A stretch of 64,000 nt of DNA from Actinospineispora spinosispora DSM 44797 (GCF_000429025.1 NZ_KE386834.1:646891-710890); one strand, 5' to 3'. Shown: positions 51,000-59,514, counted from the stretch's first letter. Notes: generated by a model from the sequence alone, not told the origin. Numbers and translations: made by a program.

Positions 51000-51821
51000 T
51001 CAGCCACGCGGATCCCCCTCGACCCGGGCCCACACACTGGTGAGCTCCTGCGTGTAGAGAACGCATCCGTGGTCGGCCGCCTCTTCGAGGAGTCGTTCAC
51101 GGAACTCCCGGATCTGTTGCCGGGTGGCCGCACCGGACGCCACTGCCAGCGGGCCGACCGAGCTGAGGGTCTGCGCCAGATAGCGGGGCACGAGGCTCTT
51201 GCTATCGCCGATCACGGCGACGGCGACGGCGACGGCGTTCACGTCGGCAAGTCCGGCGCGGGTGAACATCGCGGGGAGATGTTCGCCGATATCGGCGTCC
51301 AGACCGGCGTACGCGGACAACATGGACATCCAGCCGACCCAGTCCAGCATCGCCGGTATCTGCGGCACGGCGCGTACCCGGCTACAACTGATCTCCTGGA
51401 ACACGATGAGCCCGCCAGGACGCACACACCTAGCCAGGCGAGCCAGCGCCGCGGCCGGATCAGAAAGGTGCAGCAGGACGAGCCGCCCAGCCACCGCGTC
51501 GAAGGATTCGCCCGGCACGAGTTCAGTGAGATCCCCTGCGCGGTAACCGACGTTGGACAGACCACTCGCCCGCGTGTGCTCCTCGGCGACCTCCAGTGAC
51601 GCCGGGTCGTTGTCGATACCGAGCACACTTCCGGCGGGGCCGACCAGTTCGGCCAGCAGCCGTGTCGTTGCGCCGGTGCCGCATCCCACGTCCAGCACAT
51701 GATCACCTGGCCCGACGCCGGCTTGACGGAACAGATTCGTCGAATGCGGCGAGAAGACCCGGTCCTGCATGTCGAGTCGCTCTCGCTCGCCAGCCGTCCG
51801 GCCCATCGCGTACCCGCTCAT
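51000..51821 (-). CDS. class I SAM-dependent methyltransferase
   Basis: 273 residues. VLDVGCGTGATTRLLAELVG (motif I), VLGIDNDPASLEVAE (motif post-I) and FDAVAGRLVLLHLSDPAAALARLARCVRPGGLIVFQE give the Methyltransf_25/11 fold. A perfect trinucleotide-like repeat (GCGACG)n at 51218-51237 encodes an AVAVAVAV stretch. Substrate unknown. It converges on the O-methyltransferase gene over a 170-bp gap with no gene. Confidence 0.88.
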   Translation of the reverse strand: MSGYAMGRTAGERERLDMQDRVFSPHSTNLFRQAGVGPGDHVLDVGCGTGATTRLLAELVGPAGSVLGIDNDPASLEVAEEHTRASGLSNVGYRAGDLTELVPGESFDAVAGRLVLLHLSDPAAALARLARCVRPGGLIVFQEISCSRVRAVPQIPAMLDWVGWMSMLSAYAGLDADIGEHLPAMFTRAGLADVNAVAVAVAVIGDSKSLVPRYLAQTLSSVGPLAVASGAATRQQIREFRERLLEEAADHGCVLYTQELTSVWARVEGDPRG

Positions 51822-51941
51822 ACCGTAAACACGCGGTCGGACCAGCTGAGGTTCACAGCCGGCTGCGCCTTCTGGCTCACGCTGGGGCCAGCGGTCGTCG
51901 GGAACGACTTCGCGGACATCGCCGAGGTGCCCGGAGCGGTG

Positions 51942-52625
51942 TCACAGACAATCGAGGATGACGCTGGCGGTGAGGTCAGGAGCGCTGAGGTAGGGCGAGT
52001 GTCCAGTCTCGATGGTCACGACATGTCCGCACCGTTGCGCGAATTCGCTGGCCAGCGATGCCGGCCAGGTGCGGTCATGTCGTGTCGAGACGTACAGCGA
52101 CGGCGTGGTCTTCCATGCGGCCGAGGTCGGGCTCAGTTCGAAATTCAGCGGCGTGTCAGGACGCAGCAGCTCGACAGCGTGGTCCGCGACCTCCGGCGGA
52201 CAGTCCGAATAGAACAGGTCCCTCGCCGCCGCGGGAGCGATCCAGGCGCTCGACCCGTCGACGGAAAGCTGAAGCGCCCGCAAGAAATCCGAGCTCGCGG
52301 CCGGATCGTCAGCGCCGACCTTCGCCAGCATGCCGCCGGCCGTCTCGTCGACGTCGAGCACCCAACCCGACAGGAAGACGACATGGCGTGCGCCGTGCAG
52401 CGCGCCGGCGACCGCGCCGCCGAATGAATGGCCCACGACTACCGGCGGCGAAGCCGCTTGATCGACGATGTCCTGGACCAGCGCAATGCTCCTCGTGAGG
52501 GGAAGCATGCCGATGTCCGGCACGGTCACGCTGCTCGCGACCTTCCTGAGACGGCTGACCAGCTCCGCGTAGTGGGCGGGTTGGTGGTACGAACCGTGTA
52601 CCAGCACGATCGGAGTCCTCGACAA
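51942..52625 (-). CDS. alpha/beta hydrolase
   Basis: 227 residues from TTG 52625, chosen because GGAGG lies eight bases upstream. MSRTPIVLVHGSYHQPAHY carries the HG oxyanion motif; VVGHSFGGAVAGAL has the nucleophile Ser (G-H-S-F-G); Asp and C-terminal His in IETGHSPYLSAPDL complete the triad. It looks like an esterase or methylketone-type hydrolase. The ATG at 52667 that overlaps the divergent GNAT start was rejected as start. Confidence 0.88.
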   Translation of the reverse strand: MSRTPIVLVHGSYHQPAHYAELVSRLRKVASSVTVPDIGMLPLTRSIALVQDIVDQAASPPVVVGHSFGGAVAGALHGARHVVFLSGWVLDVDETAGGMLAKVGADDPAASSDFLRALQLSVDGSSAWIAPAAARDLFYSDCPPEVADHAVELLRPDTPLNFELSPTSAAWKTTPSLYVSTRHDRTWPASLASEFAQRCGHVVTIETGHSPYLSAPDLTASVILDCL

Positions 52626-52665
52626 GAATTCCACCTCCTGGTTCGGGCGGGTTAGGGCGAACCCC

Positions 52666-53172
52666 ATGAACGTTCCGGCGGGCGCGCCGCGTGCGCGGGG
52701 TATGGATGATGTCGAGATCGTCGAGACTGATCCGGCCGACCGGGCGGTGCGCTACTGCCTGCGCAGCTTTTTCGCTGAGCTCGACGAGCACTTCGACCAG
52801 GGGTTCGACGTCGAGCGCAGCATCAGCGCCAATGACGACCAGTTGCGTCGACCGGCTGGCGTTCTGCTGATTGCGCGGCGCGCGGGAGAACCAGTCGGCT
52901 GCGGTGCGCTCGTGGCGCGTGAGGGCGGCCGCGTATGCGACATCAAACGTATGTGGGTGGACGGCGACGCCCGCGGCGTCGGGCTGGGGCGGCGGCTCCT
53001 CGGGGAGCTCGAGGCACGCGCGTCCGCGATGGGCGCTCACCAGGTTCAGTTGGAGACCAATCGCGCGCTGGTGGCGGCGATCAACCTCTATCGCTCGGCC
53101 GGTTACGTCGAGGTGCCCGCGTTCAGCGACGAGAGCTATGCGCACCACTGGTTCGTCAAACGTCTCCGGTGA
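52666..53172 (+). CDS. GNAT-family N-acetyltransferase
   Basis: 168 residues. RAGEPVGCGALVAREGGRVCDIKRMWVDGDARGVGLGRRLLGELEARA contains the acetyl-CoA-binding R-G-x-G-x-G/A loop (RGVGLGRRLL). LYRSAGYVEVPAF is the C-terminal GNAT signature. Substrate not readable. It is divergent from the hydrolase gene, with 40 bp between starts, and precedes a decayed region. Confidence 0.9.
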   Translation: MNVPAGAPRARGMDDVEIVETDPADRAVRYCLRSFFAELDEHFDQGFDVERSISANDDQLRRPAGVLLIARRAGEPVGCGALVAREGGRVCDIKRMWVDGDARGVGLGRRLLGELEARASAMGAHQVQLETNRALVAAINLYRSAGYVEVPAFSDESYAHHWFVKRLR

Positions 53173-53690
53173 CCGCAAGGACCCGTCTTCGATGCTCATC
53201 CGAGCGCGAGAATCCGCTCGATGTTCCGCTGCTCGAACGAGGCCGCGGGAAGTTGTTCGGGGCCGAGCTCCCCGGCGAGGACTGGTCCAGCCGTCGTTCA
53301 TCGGATAGAACGCGCACGGCCCGGTGGGAATGCAGCGAAACTGATAGGCCTTCAGGAGGTCGTTCTGTCTCGTCGAGCCCGTGAAGCGACCCTTCTGGGC
53401 GATATCGTGCAAAAGGTAGCGCCGGACGATCCCGATTGCGCGCCAGGTCAGGGTGCAGGTGGGCCAACTCGACCGCCACCGCGCCCCCGAGGGAGTGCCC
53501 GACGACGGCGGCGCGTTCGACCGATTCGGCATCGGTCACCGCGGCGACGTCGCGGGCGAACTCCCGCATGGTCCGGGTGGCACGGTCGAAGGTGGAGTTG
53601 CCGTGCCCGGCGAGGTCGACGGTGTCGAGCCCTCCGGTGACGCGGGCGTCCGGCTGTGGCCGGGTAGAGGCGTGGCGCTGAATACGCCCG
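53173..53690 (-). pseudogene. decayed alpha/beta hydrolase and neighbouring coding remnant
   Basis: On the minus strand, from about 53690 to 53420, the frame reads GGLDTVDLAGHGNSTFDRAT and then RAAVVGHSLGGAVAVELAHL, the mid part of an alpha/beta hydrolase including its nucleophile elbow, but its N-terminus is missing. Downstream a second frame reads GIVRRYLLHDIAQKGRF and CIPTGPCAFYPMNDGW, then shifts to LAGELGPEQLPAASFEQRN ending at a stop near 53198. At least two frameshifts are required, so these are gene fragments. I do not recognise the second part. The 53173-53535 gap holds no intact gene. Confidence 0.55.
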
Positions 53691-54978
53691 TGGGATCGAT
53701 GCGGGACTTGATCGCGAGTAGCCGCTCGGTCCCGTCCCCGTAGGCGTGGCTGATCTGTTCGTGGTCCTGTGAGCTGAGCAGGTTGACGTATCCGCCGGGC
53801 ATAGCGTCCTCGGCGAGCGATCGATGAACCCGGTCGGCCCAGTCGGCGTCCGCCGGGCCATCTGCCGGCCAGAGCGCGACGATCTCGACCAGGTGATGCG
53901 GTCGACGCTCACCAAAGGCGGCGCTGGTCGCGGGGATCCGCGTGGCCGCGCCATGGAAAGGATGGATCGAGAGCGCGGACAGCGCAGAGGATCGGGACGA
54001 GCCGGCCTCGATCAGCTTTCGGACCACAGAAGGGGAGAACCTCGCTACGTTTCTGGTCCGGATGCGCGCATGACGTCCGGGGGGAAATGATTCGGCCACC
54101 CCCGCGATCATCGTGCTCCAGGCCGTCGGGCCCACGTTCGAGGAGGTCGCCGTGCCCAGGCGCTGCAACGGCGCCACGGCCTCAACTCCCCGCTCCAGTG
54201 ACCCGCTCCAGGTCGGCATGATGGCCACGAATGGTTCGCCGTCGGGGCCCGTAGCGATGATCGTTTGAACGCTGAGCTCGTCAGAGGCCGCCGCGAGCAG
54301 TGGGTCCAGCCGCGTGAGCACCGACTCGGCCTGAGACCACGGATAGATGATCATTCCGGTGTGGACCGGGCCGAGGCGGTGCAGGCGCACGGTTGCGGCG
54401 GTCACGACCCCGAAGTTGCCCCCGCCCCCGCGCAAGGCCCAGAGCAGGTCCGGATCGTGCCCGGCATCGACCGTGCGCACGGACCCATCGGCCGTGACCA
54501 GCTCCGCGGCGACCAGGTTGTCGCACGCCAGCCCGAAGCGTCCTTCCAACGGGCCGTAGCCGCCCCCCAGGCTCAGGCCAAGCACGTGTACCGAGCCGAC
54601 GGTGCCGGTGACTGGAGTCAATCCGAACGATTCGGTCTGTCTCGCCAGTGCATCCGATCTGACTCCGCCGCCGATCCGTGCGGTCTGGGACGCGACATCG
54701 ACATCGACAGAATCCATGAGCGAGATATCGATGACCAGGCCACCATCGCGGAGGGCGCGGCCCTGCCAGTCGTTCCCGCCGCTGAACACCGACAGCGGCA
54801 GGCCCAGCACGGTGGCGATACGCACCGAGGCCTGCACGTCGGCCGTGGTGCGGCACTGCGCGACAAAGGCAGCTCGGGAGGTCACCCCGGCGTTCCACAT
54901 CGGTAGCGCTGCATTCGGGAGCAGCTGTGAAGGCTCCAGGCCACAGCTGACGGCAACGGTCTTGTACGACTCGGCCAT
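53536..54978 (-). CDS. FAD-linked oxidase (BBE-type), lacking the usual flavin-linking His
   Basis: 480 residues from ATG 54978 (AAGGAG upstream). The FAD_binding_4 fold is shown by VFSGGNDWQGRALRDGG, IGGGVRSDALARQTESFGLT, SLGGGYGPLEGRFGLACDNL and VTADGSVRTVDAGHDPDLLWALRGGGGNFGVVT. The family motif G-G-H-D-W is GGNDW here, so the histidyl flavin link would be absent. A BBE-like C-terminus ends near GVFSATPLP; about 40 low-complexity residues follow, reading into the adjacent hydrolase remnant, which suggests a deletion joined the two. Confidence 0.85.
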   Translation of the reverse strand: MAESYKTVAVSCGLEPSQLLPNAALPMWNAGVTSRAAFVAQCRTTADVQASVRIATVLGLPLSVFSGGNDWQGRALRDGGLVIDISLMDSVDVDVASQTARIGGGVRSDALARQTESFGLTPVTGTVGSVHVLGLSLGGGYGPLEGRFGLACDNLVAAELVTADGSVRTVDAGHDPDLLWALRGGGGNFGVVTAATVRLHRLGPVHTGMIIYPWSQAESVLTRLDPLLAAASDELSVQTIIATGPDGEPFVAIMPTWSGSLERGVEAVAPLQRLGTATSSNVGPTAWSTMIAGVAESFPPGRHARIRTRNVARFSPSVVRKLIEAGSSRSSALSALSIHPFHGAATRIPATSAAFGERRPHHLVEIVALWPADGPADADWADRVHRSLAEDAMPGGYVNLLSSQDHEQISHAYGDGTERLLAIKSRIDPTGVFSATPLPGHSRTPASPEGSTPSTSPGTATPPSTVPPGPCGSSPATSPR

Positions 54979-55355
54979 GAGCACTCTCCTTCCCCGTGGG
55001 CCAGTGCAGTCACGGATTGAGGGGACAGCGGCAGTCGAGGGTGGAAGTTGGTGTTCCAACTGGGTTCTTGATCCCCTTTCCTCAATGGGTGTCGAAGTTG
55101 TCACGGGTAGCGAGCGGTCGTCGGTTCAGACCGGTTGTTGAGAACCAGTTCGACGGCTGTGGTTGCGCGGGTCTTCGGCACGTGCCGGTGGGGGAGCACT
55201 ACCGCTTTGTGGTGTGCTCCGAGGCGGCAGGGCGGGTGCCCTCGACGACCGGATCCGATATCGATCCTCCGGCCGGGCTGGACTCTGAACCCGCTGCGCC
55301 CTCGGCGACGTGTACCTGGAACGTGCCGCACCGGCTAGCGAAAGAAGTGCTTACC

Positions 55356-55763
55356 ATGCGAATTATCCGCTTCTCGGATGCGTCCGACGGCGGCTCAGTC
55401 TTCTCGGAGCTCGAACTCACGTTCCCCGAGCGTGACTTCGACCAATTCGGGGGTACGTATCAGCTCTCGAAGGCTCTCAATCCCACCTGTGCGGTCATCG
55501 TCGATCTGCCGAGCGAGCTCGATCAGAGCTGGCATGTGGCGCCCGACCGCCAGTTCGTGATCCTGCTGACCGGATGCCTCGAGGTGGAGACGACCGACGG
55601 ACAGACCCGACGCTGGAACCCGGGCGACATCTTCATGGCCGACGACACGAGCGGAAAGGGACATCGGACCCGCGTCGTAGACGGCCCGGTCCGGCTGGTC
55701 TTCATGCGGATGCCGGCTAATTTTGACGTGCAGAGCTGGTCCGCTGAGGAACGCCCGAGCTGA
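55356..55763 (+). CDS. small single-domain cupin
   Basis: 135 residues. Two cupin-like segments, DQSWHVAPDRQFVILLTGCLEVETTDG and RRWNPGDIFMADDTSGKGHRTRVV, give a beta-barrel with an E/H-poor metal site (H in WHVAP and GHR). Such proteins are often dioxygenase-like or storage-type cupins of unknown function. ATG 55356 begins the conserved part; its Shine-Dalgarno (GAAAGAAG) is weak. It is followed after 55 bp by the methyltransferase gene, possibly co-transcribed. Confidence 0.78.
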   Translation: MRIIRFSDASDGGSVFSELELTFPERDFDQFGGTYQLSKALNPTCAVIVDLPSELDQSWHVAPDRQFVILLTGCLEVETTDGQTRRWNPGDIFMADDTSGKGHRTRVVDGPVRLVFMRMPANFDVQSWSAEERPS

Positions 55764-55818
55764 GAACAGGCTGGCAGATCGTGCTGATCCTGGCTTCTTC
55801 CCGACTGGAGCACATTAC

Positions 55819-56616
55819 GTGAGCTATGAATACGCATTGTCCAACGTCTGGGAAAAGGCGTCGGAGCGTCTCTCCACGCTCGAGGCTACGTATGACCGGA
55901 CCAGTTTCCCGAGACTGGACACACTCGGGATTCCCCTCGGGGGGCGGTGCCTGGAGGTCGGTGCCGGTGCCGGATCGGTCGCCCGTCACCTGGCTGATCG
56001 GGTCGGTCCCGCCGGGTCCGTGGTCGCCACCGATATCGACGTGAGCCTGCTGACCGATCTTCCGCCGAATGTCGAGGTGGTCGAGGCGGACATCAGCACC
56101 GCGGGGTTCGCGGCCGAGACGTTCGACGTCGTGCACACCCGGCTTGTTCTCAACCATGTTCCTGCGCGGGTCGCCGCGCTGCGCACTCTGCTCGGTCTCG
56201 TGAAGGTCGGCGGACGCGTCCTGCTGGAGGAAGGCGATGTCTTCCCCACAGATGCCGCGGGGAACGAGCTCCACGGCAGAGTGCTGGCCGGGTTGTGGGC
56301 GGGTCTCGGCGCGAGGGGAGCCGACGTACGGTTCGGGCGCGAACTGCCCCGGTTGCTCACCGAGACCGGCATGCTCGACGACATCGATGTCACCTGCGTC
56401 GTACCGGTGTCCGAAGGTGGCTCGCCGGGTGCGGGCTTCTTGCTCGGTTCGCTGACGCAGGTCGAGGAACTCGGACCCTTGACCGACGTCGGCGACGATG
56501 ACCTCCGACTCTGGAAACAGCTCATCGCCACCCCTGGGCGATGGTTCCCGGGACTCGGGCTCTACCAGGTGTCAGGATGCCGGCTCGCCTCTTCGCGTTC
56601 CCGCCACAGCCGGTAG
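55819..56616 (+). CDS. class I SAM-dependent methyltransferase
   Basis: 265 residues from GTG 55819 (GGAG eight bases upstream). CLEVGAGAGSVARHLADRVG is motif I, VVATDIDVSLLTDLPPNVEVVEADI motif II and FDVVHTRLVLNHVPARVAALRTLLGLVKVGGRVLLEE the family's motif III region. It resembles the methyltransferase at 51000 in layout. Its substrate is unknown; the neighbouring FAD oxidase and cupin suggest a tailoring role. Confidence 0.88.
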   Translation: MSYEYALSNVWEKASERLSTLEATYDRTSFPRLDTLGIPLGGRCLEVGAGAGSVARHLADRVGPAGSVVATDIDVSLLTDLPPNVEVVEADISTAGFAAETFDVVHTRLVLNHVPARVAALRTLLGLVKVGGRVLLEEGDVFPTDAAGNELHGRVLAGLWAGLGARGADVRFGRELPRLLTETGMLDDIDVTCVVPVSEGGSPGAGFLLGSLTQVEELGPLTDVGDDDLRLWKQLIATPGRWFPGLGLYQVSGCRLASSRSRHSR

Positions 56617-56720
56617 ATCACTGCCGGAAGCAGAGCTGCTCGCCGTGGCCGCGGCGGGCCGGAGGCAGGTTGGCAATCGGGTCTTTCGGGGATGACCACG
56701 CTGGCGCCAGTGGCGACGAA

Positions 56721-57311
56721 CTACTCCGCGGCAGGTGAGGGCGCGTCACCGTCTCCGGTGGTTCGGACGAGCTCGGTGAGGGCAGCGATAAACCGTTCTT
56801 GATCGACAGGGATGGTGTTGGCTGTCAACGCGGCCAGGCCTATCAGTGCGGCGAGGGTGAGCTGAGCCGACGCCCGCGCCGTCGCATTGCCGGCCTGGGC
56901 GGCGCGACCCTCGGCGAGTAACCGGGCGAGGTGGTCCTCCAGGCGCAGGTGTGTGGCAACGACGCGCTCGCCCAGGTCGGGAACGAGGACGGCCTCACCC
57001 CAGATCTGGATCGCCATCCGCGCGTGGGGCTCGCCCGGTCCCACCCGCCCGGCGAGTCGGGACAGTAGTTGCTCAGGCGGCTCGACGGGGAAGCTCCCGT
57101 CGACCTCGCCGCCCTGTCCTTCGCAGACCGCGAGCACCAGGTCGCTCTTGCTCGGGAAGTACCGGTAGACCGCACCCATGGACAGGCCCGAGGCGCGCAC
57201 GATGTCCTTCATTGTCGTGCGCGCGAACCCGTGTGCGGAGAACAGACCTCGGGCGGCCTCGACGATCTGCTCCCGGCGTGCCGCCAGATGGGCGTCATTG
57301 ACCCGAGGCAT
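56721..57311 (-). CDS. TetR-family transcriptional regulator
   Basis: 196 residues with the N-terminal TetR HTH RREQIVEAARGLFSAHGFARTTMKDIVRASGLSMGAVYRYFPSKSDLV (residues about 12-60) and a helical ligand domain. It is divergent from the SnoaL-like gene; the palindrome CGAGCGCTCG at 57337-57346 lies 26 bp upstream of its ATG and is the likely operator controlling both genes. Confidence 0.93.
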   Translation of the reverse strand: MPRVNDAHLAARREQIVEAARGLFSAHGFARTTMKDIVRASGLSMGAVYRYFPSKSDLVLAVCEGQGGEVDGSFPVEPPEQLLSRLAGRVGPGEPHARMAIQIWGEAVLVPDLGERVVATHLRLEDHLARLLAEGRAAQAGNATARASAQLTLAALIGLAALTANTIPVDQERFIAALTELVRTTGDGDAPSPAAE

Positions 57312-57336
57312 GTCATGCCACCTTTCATAAATAGAG

Positions 57337-57346
57337 CGAGCGCTCG
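57337..57346. promoter_or_regulatory. TetR operator candidate
   Basis: CGAGCGCTCG is a perfect 10-bp palindrome, with weaker symmetry extending to AGCGAGCGCTCGT, between the divergent TetR and SnoaL-like genes. A TATGCT at 57350-57355 may be the -10 of the SnoaL-like gene, so the operator would overlap the promoter. Confidence 0.6.
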
Positions 57347-57390
57347 TTTTATGCTAGCGTCACTGTAGCGCTCCGAGGAGGTGCACCACG

Positions 57391-57750
57391 ATGACACCAC
57401 CCGTCTCAGTCAGCAGACTGCGCGAGGCGATCAACTCCCACGACCCGCACCGGGTCGCGGAGTGCTTCGCTCCGGACTACCAATGCGAGACGCCCCTGCA
57501 TCCCGCACGCGGCTTCACCGGCTCGGCAACGGTCTTGCGGAACTGGACCGCTCTGTTCGCCACTTTCGCGCGGCTGCAAGCAACGGTGACCCGCACCGCC
57601 ACCGACGGCGACGAGACCTGGTCGGAATGGGAGATGACGGGCACCAGCGCCGATGGGACCGTCACGCTCCTGCGCGGCCCCGTCATCTGGACAGAGGTCA
57701 ACGAGGTCATCACCTGGGCCCACTTCTACCTCGACCGCGTGGACACCTGA
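57391..57750 (+). CDS. SnoaL-like (NTF2-fold) protein
   Basis: 119 residues. LREAINSHDPHRVAECFAPDYQCETPLHPARGFTGSATVLRNWTALFATFA is the pattern of SnoaL-like polyketide cyclase/limonene-epoxide-hydrolase-type NTF2-fold proteins. GAGGAGG lies eight bases before the ATG. It is the likely target of the divergent TetR regulator. Function unclear: isomerase, hydrolase or ligand-binding. Confidence 0.85.
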   Translation: MTPPVSVSRLREAINSHDPHRVAECFAPDYQCETPLHPARGFTGSATVLRNWTALFATFARLQATVTRTATDGDETWSEWEMTGTSADGTVTLLRGPVIWTEVNEVITWAHFYLDRVDT

Positions 57751-57907
57751 CGCTGGGCCGAGAACCCGGCCAGCACAGGGGCAGGCGTACTGACGTTCCG
57801 CCCGGACCACTGCCACGTTCGATCCGGACGTGTCCATCGGCGAACGTCTCAGGCTCGAGTGGCGCCAGGGACGGTGAGTGCGCGCTCGGTGCTCCCCGAG
57901 GTGGCGA

Positions 57908-57932
57908 CCGCCGCGGCTGAAGCGGCGGCTTT
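57908..57932 (+). terminator. candidate terminator stem in the SnoaL/tRNA gap
   Basis: CCGCCGC (57908-57914) pairs with GCGGCGG (57922-57928) around a 7-nt loop and is followed by CTTTGG on the plus strand. It could end the SnoaL-like transcript, 158 bp downstream. No gene is visible in 57751-58030. Confidence 0.4.
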
Positions 57933-58030
57933 GGTGTCCGCAGGCCGGTGTCTCGTACCGGCGTTGTCACACCGTTGTCACAGGTCAGGTCATATAAGCG
58001 GAATATGCGGCAGAACCGCCGGTCAGATAG

Positions 58031-58105
58031 TGGGGCGGGTGGGGCTCGAACCCACGACCTGACGGATTATGAGTCCGCTGCTCTGACCAGCTGAGCTACC
58101 GCCCC
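58031..58105 (-). tRNA. tRNA with CAU anticodon (Met elongator or Ile2)
   Basis: The minus strand gives a full cloverleaf: acceptor GGGGCGG/CCGCCCC, D-arm TAGCTCAGCTGG, anticodon loop CTCATAA (CAU), T-arm with GGTTCGAGCC and discriminator A. CCA is not encoded. The 5' part (AGAGCAGCGGACTCATAATC) resembles bacterial tRNA-Ile2, where C34 is modified to lysidine, as much as elongator tRNA-Met; identity is unresolved. Confidence 0.93.
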
Positions 58106-58472
58106 GGCGGAGCAGACATTATCGCAACGCCGGGGCGTGCCTGGGAGCTGCCCGGAACGCCGCGATCGTTGATGATCGACTTCGGTGTCCACCCCATGGG
58201 ATTTCGCCGCCGATGGAGTGAAGGTTGGCAATACAACCGAGGGCTGTTGGAACAAATAATCAACGGACAGGAAGTCGGGGGTATCTCAAGTGGTGTCCGT
58301 GTCGTTGATGTGGGTGTGACCGCCGGTGCGGTCATCACCGTGCGTGATCAGGTGGCGGTCATCCGGCACTGATGTGGGTGGGCACTGCGCGGTGTACGTC
58401 TCCTTGGGCTTCCTGCGGGCCGCCCATGGGGTCTCGAATCGTAGGTCGCGGGGGCGGCCGGGGGAGGGCTTT
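58106..58472. other. 367-bp region between tRNA and response regulator
   Basis: It is lower in GC than its surroundings in the middle (around 58200-58330). A 67-codon frame at 58169-58372 lacks the organism's third-position bias and has no recognisable family, so it is not called as a gene. The response-regulator promoter and the tRNA promoter (right end of the tRNA) must lie here; GTTGGAACAAATAATC near 58250-58262 is a possible promoter element. Confidence 0.4.
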
Positions 58473-59078
58473 GTGTCCACAGTTCTGGTGTGTGAAGACC
58501 GGCGACAGGTGCGGGACGGCCTGGTCAGGGCGCTGACGCAGGTGGCTGGGGTCGACCGGGTCGACTACGTGGGTTATGAGGGGCTGCTGGAGCGCTACTC
58601 GCGGTCCCCGATGGACATCGTGCTGATGGCGACCAACCGGGGTGCGCCGGTCGGCGTGGAGACCGCGCGGCGGTTCATCGCCGCATGCCCTCGGGCCAAC
58701 GTGATCATGTTCGGTTCGCGCGACGACATCGGTGGCGTCACGGCCGCGATCGCCGCGGGCGCTCGGGGATTCCTCCGGTGGGACGCCGCGCACCCGCAGG
58801 TCGTCGCCACGCTGGCGCACGCGCTGACCAGCCCGGCCGCCCAGGATGCGGCGGTGGGCGGCAGGCCGACCTCGGAGCGCGCGGTGTCTCTGACCGAACG
58901 TGAGCTGCAGGTCCTGCGTGGGATGAGCGAAGGCAAGACCAACGGGCAGATCGGCAAGGACCTGTTCCTGTCCGAGGACACCATCAAGACGCACGCGCGG
59001 CGCCTGTTCCGCAAGCTGCAGGCGCAGGATCGCGCGGAGGCCGTCGCGCGCGGGTTCCGTCGAGGTCTGGTCGTCTGA
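58473..59078 (+). CDS. atypical LuxR-type response regulator
   Basis: 201 residues from GTG 58473 (GGGAGGG upstream). The C-terminal LTERELQVLRGMSEGKTNGQIGKDLFLSEDTIKTHARRLFRKL (around residues 140-182) is a LuxR/NarL HTH. The N-terminal domain has receiver-like topology (VLVCEDRRQVRDGL, then DIVLMATNRG, then NVIMFGSRDD), but the normal phosphorylated Asp is replaced in MATNRG, so it is probably regulated without phosphorylation, like BldM/WhiI-type proteins. No kinase gene is adjacent. Confidence 0.9.
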   Translation: MSTVLVCEDRRQVRDGLVRALTQVAGVDRVDYVGYEGLLERYSRSPMDIVLMATNRGAPVGVETARRFIAACPRANVIMFGSRDDIGGVTAAIAAGARGFLRWDAAHPQVVATLAHALTSPAAQDAAVGGRPTSERAVSLTERELQVLRGMSEGKTNGQIGKDLFLSEDTIKTHARRLFRKLQAQDRAEAVARGFRRGLVV

Positions 59079-59088
59079 CCCGCGGCGG

Positions 59089-59367
59089 TTAGGCCCGTAG
59101 GCCGGGCATCGGGTCCAGGGACAGGGGCGTGCCCGACCATGTGGGATGGCCCGGCCCCTGGGCGCGCCGGCGAGCATTCGATTCGACGTACTCGCCGACG
59201 GTGATCCGTGTCCGCGCGGGCGGTGCGTCGTGCGCGACGGCAGTCTGTCTGTCTCGGGCTGGCATCGCGCCGCGGATTCCGACGACGACCAGGGCCAGAC
59301 CGGCGAGCAGCAGCATGAGCCACGCGCCCCCGATCATGAGTATGAACGCTAAAGCGATGTCGGCCAT
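59089..59367 (-). CDS. small membrane protein of unknown function
   Basis: 92 residues. ADIALAFILMIGGAWLMLLLAGLALVVVGI forms one or two transmembrane helices (residues 2-32); the remainder is hydrophilic and proline/arginine-rich (ARTRITVGEYVESNARRRAQ). No family is recognised. It is convergent with the response regulator, 10 bp between stops. Third-position G/C bias supports coding. Confidence 0.6.
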   Translation of the reverse strand: MADIALAFILMIGGAWLMLLLAGLALVVVGIRGAMPARDRQTAVAHDAPPARTRITVGEYVESNARRRAQGPGHPTWSGTPLSLDPMPGLRA

Positions 59368-59514
59368 CTGTCTGCCCCCGCGTCGGCTGTCCCCGGTCGC
59401 TGAGCGTGAAAGCTCAGTGAGTGACCCTCACACGAGTACTACCCAGGTGGCGAACGCTCTCACCGTGTAGAGCAAGGGACCACCCACTAGAGCATGTGGG
59501 TTAACGCGAAGGGG

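Noticed and set aside
51218..51237. Short tandem repeat considered as CRISPR-like
   Set aside because: Units are six bases and contiguous without spacers, and lie inside a methyltransferase coding region.
52626..52667. ATG at 52667 as the alpha/beta hydrolase start
   Set aside because: It would overlap the divergent GNAT ATG in a CATG, while a TTG at 52625 has an ideal GGAGG and starts the fold.
43588..56616. A complete biosynthetic gene cluster
   Set aside because: No core synthase was found, so it is listed only as an accessory region.
58031..58105. tRNA as an integration site for a mobile element
   Set aside because: No integrase, no duplicated tRNA 3' end and no direct repeat were seen nearby.
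58169..58372. A 67-codon plus-strand frame between the tRNA and response regulator
   Set aside because: Third-position G/C use is well below neighbouring genes and no family is recognisable; more likely promoter DNA.
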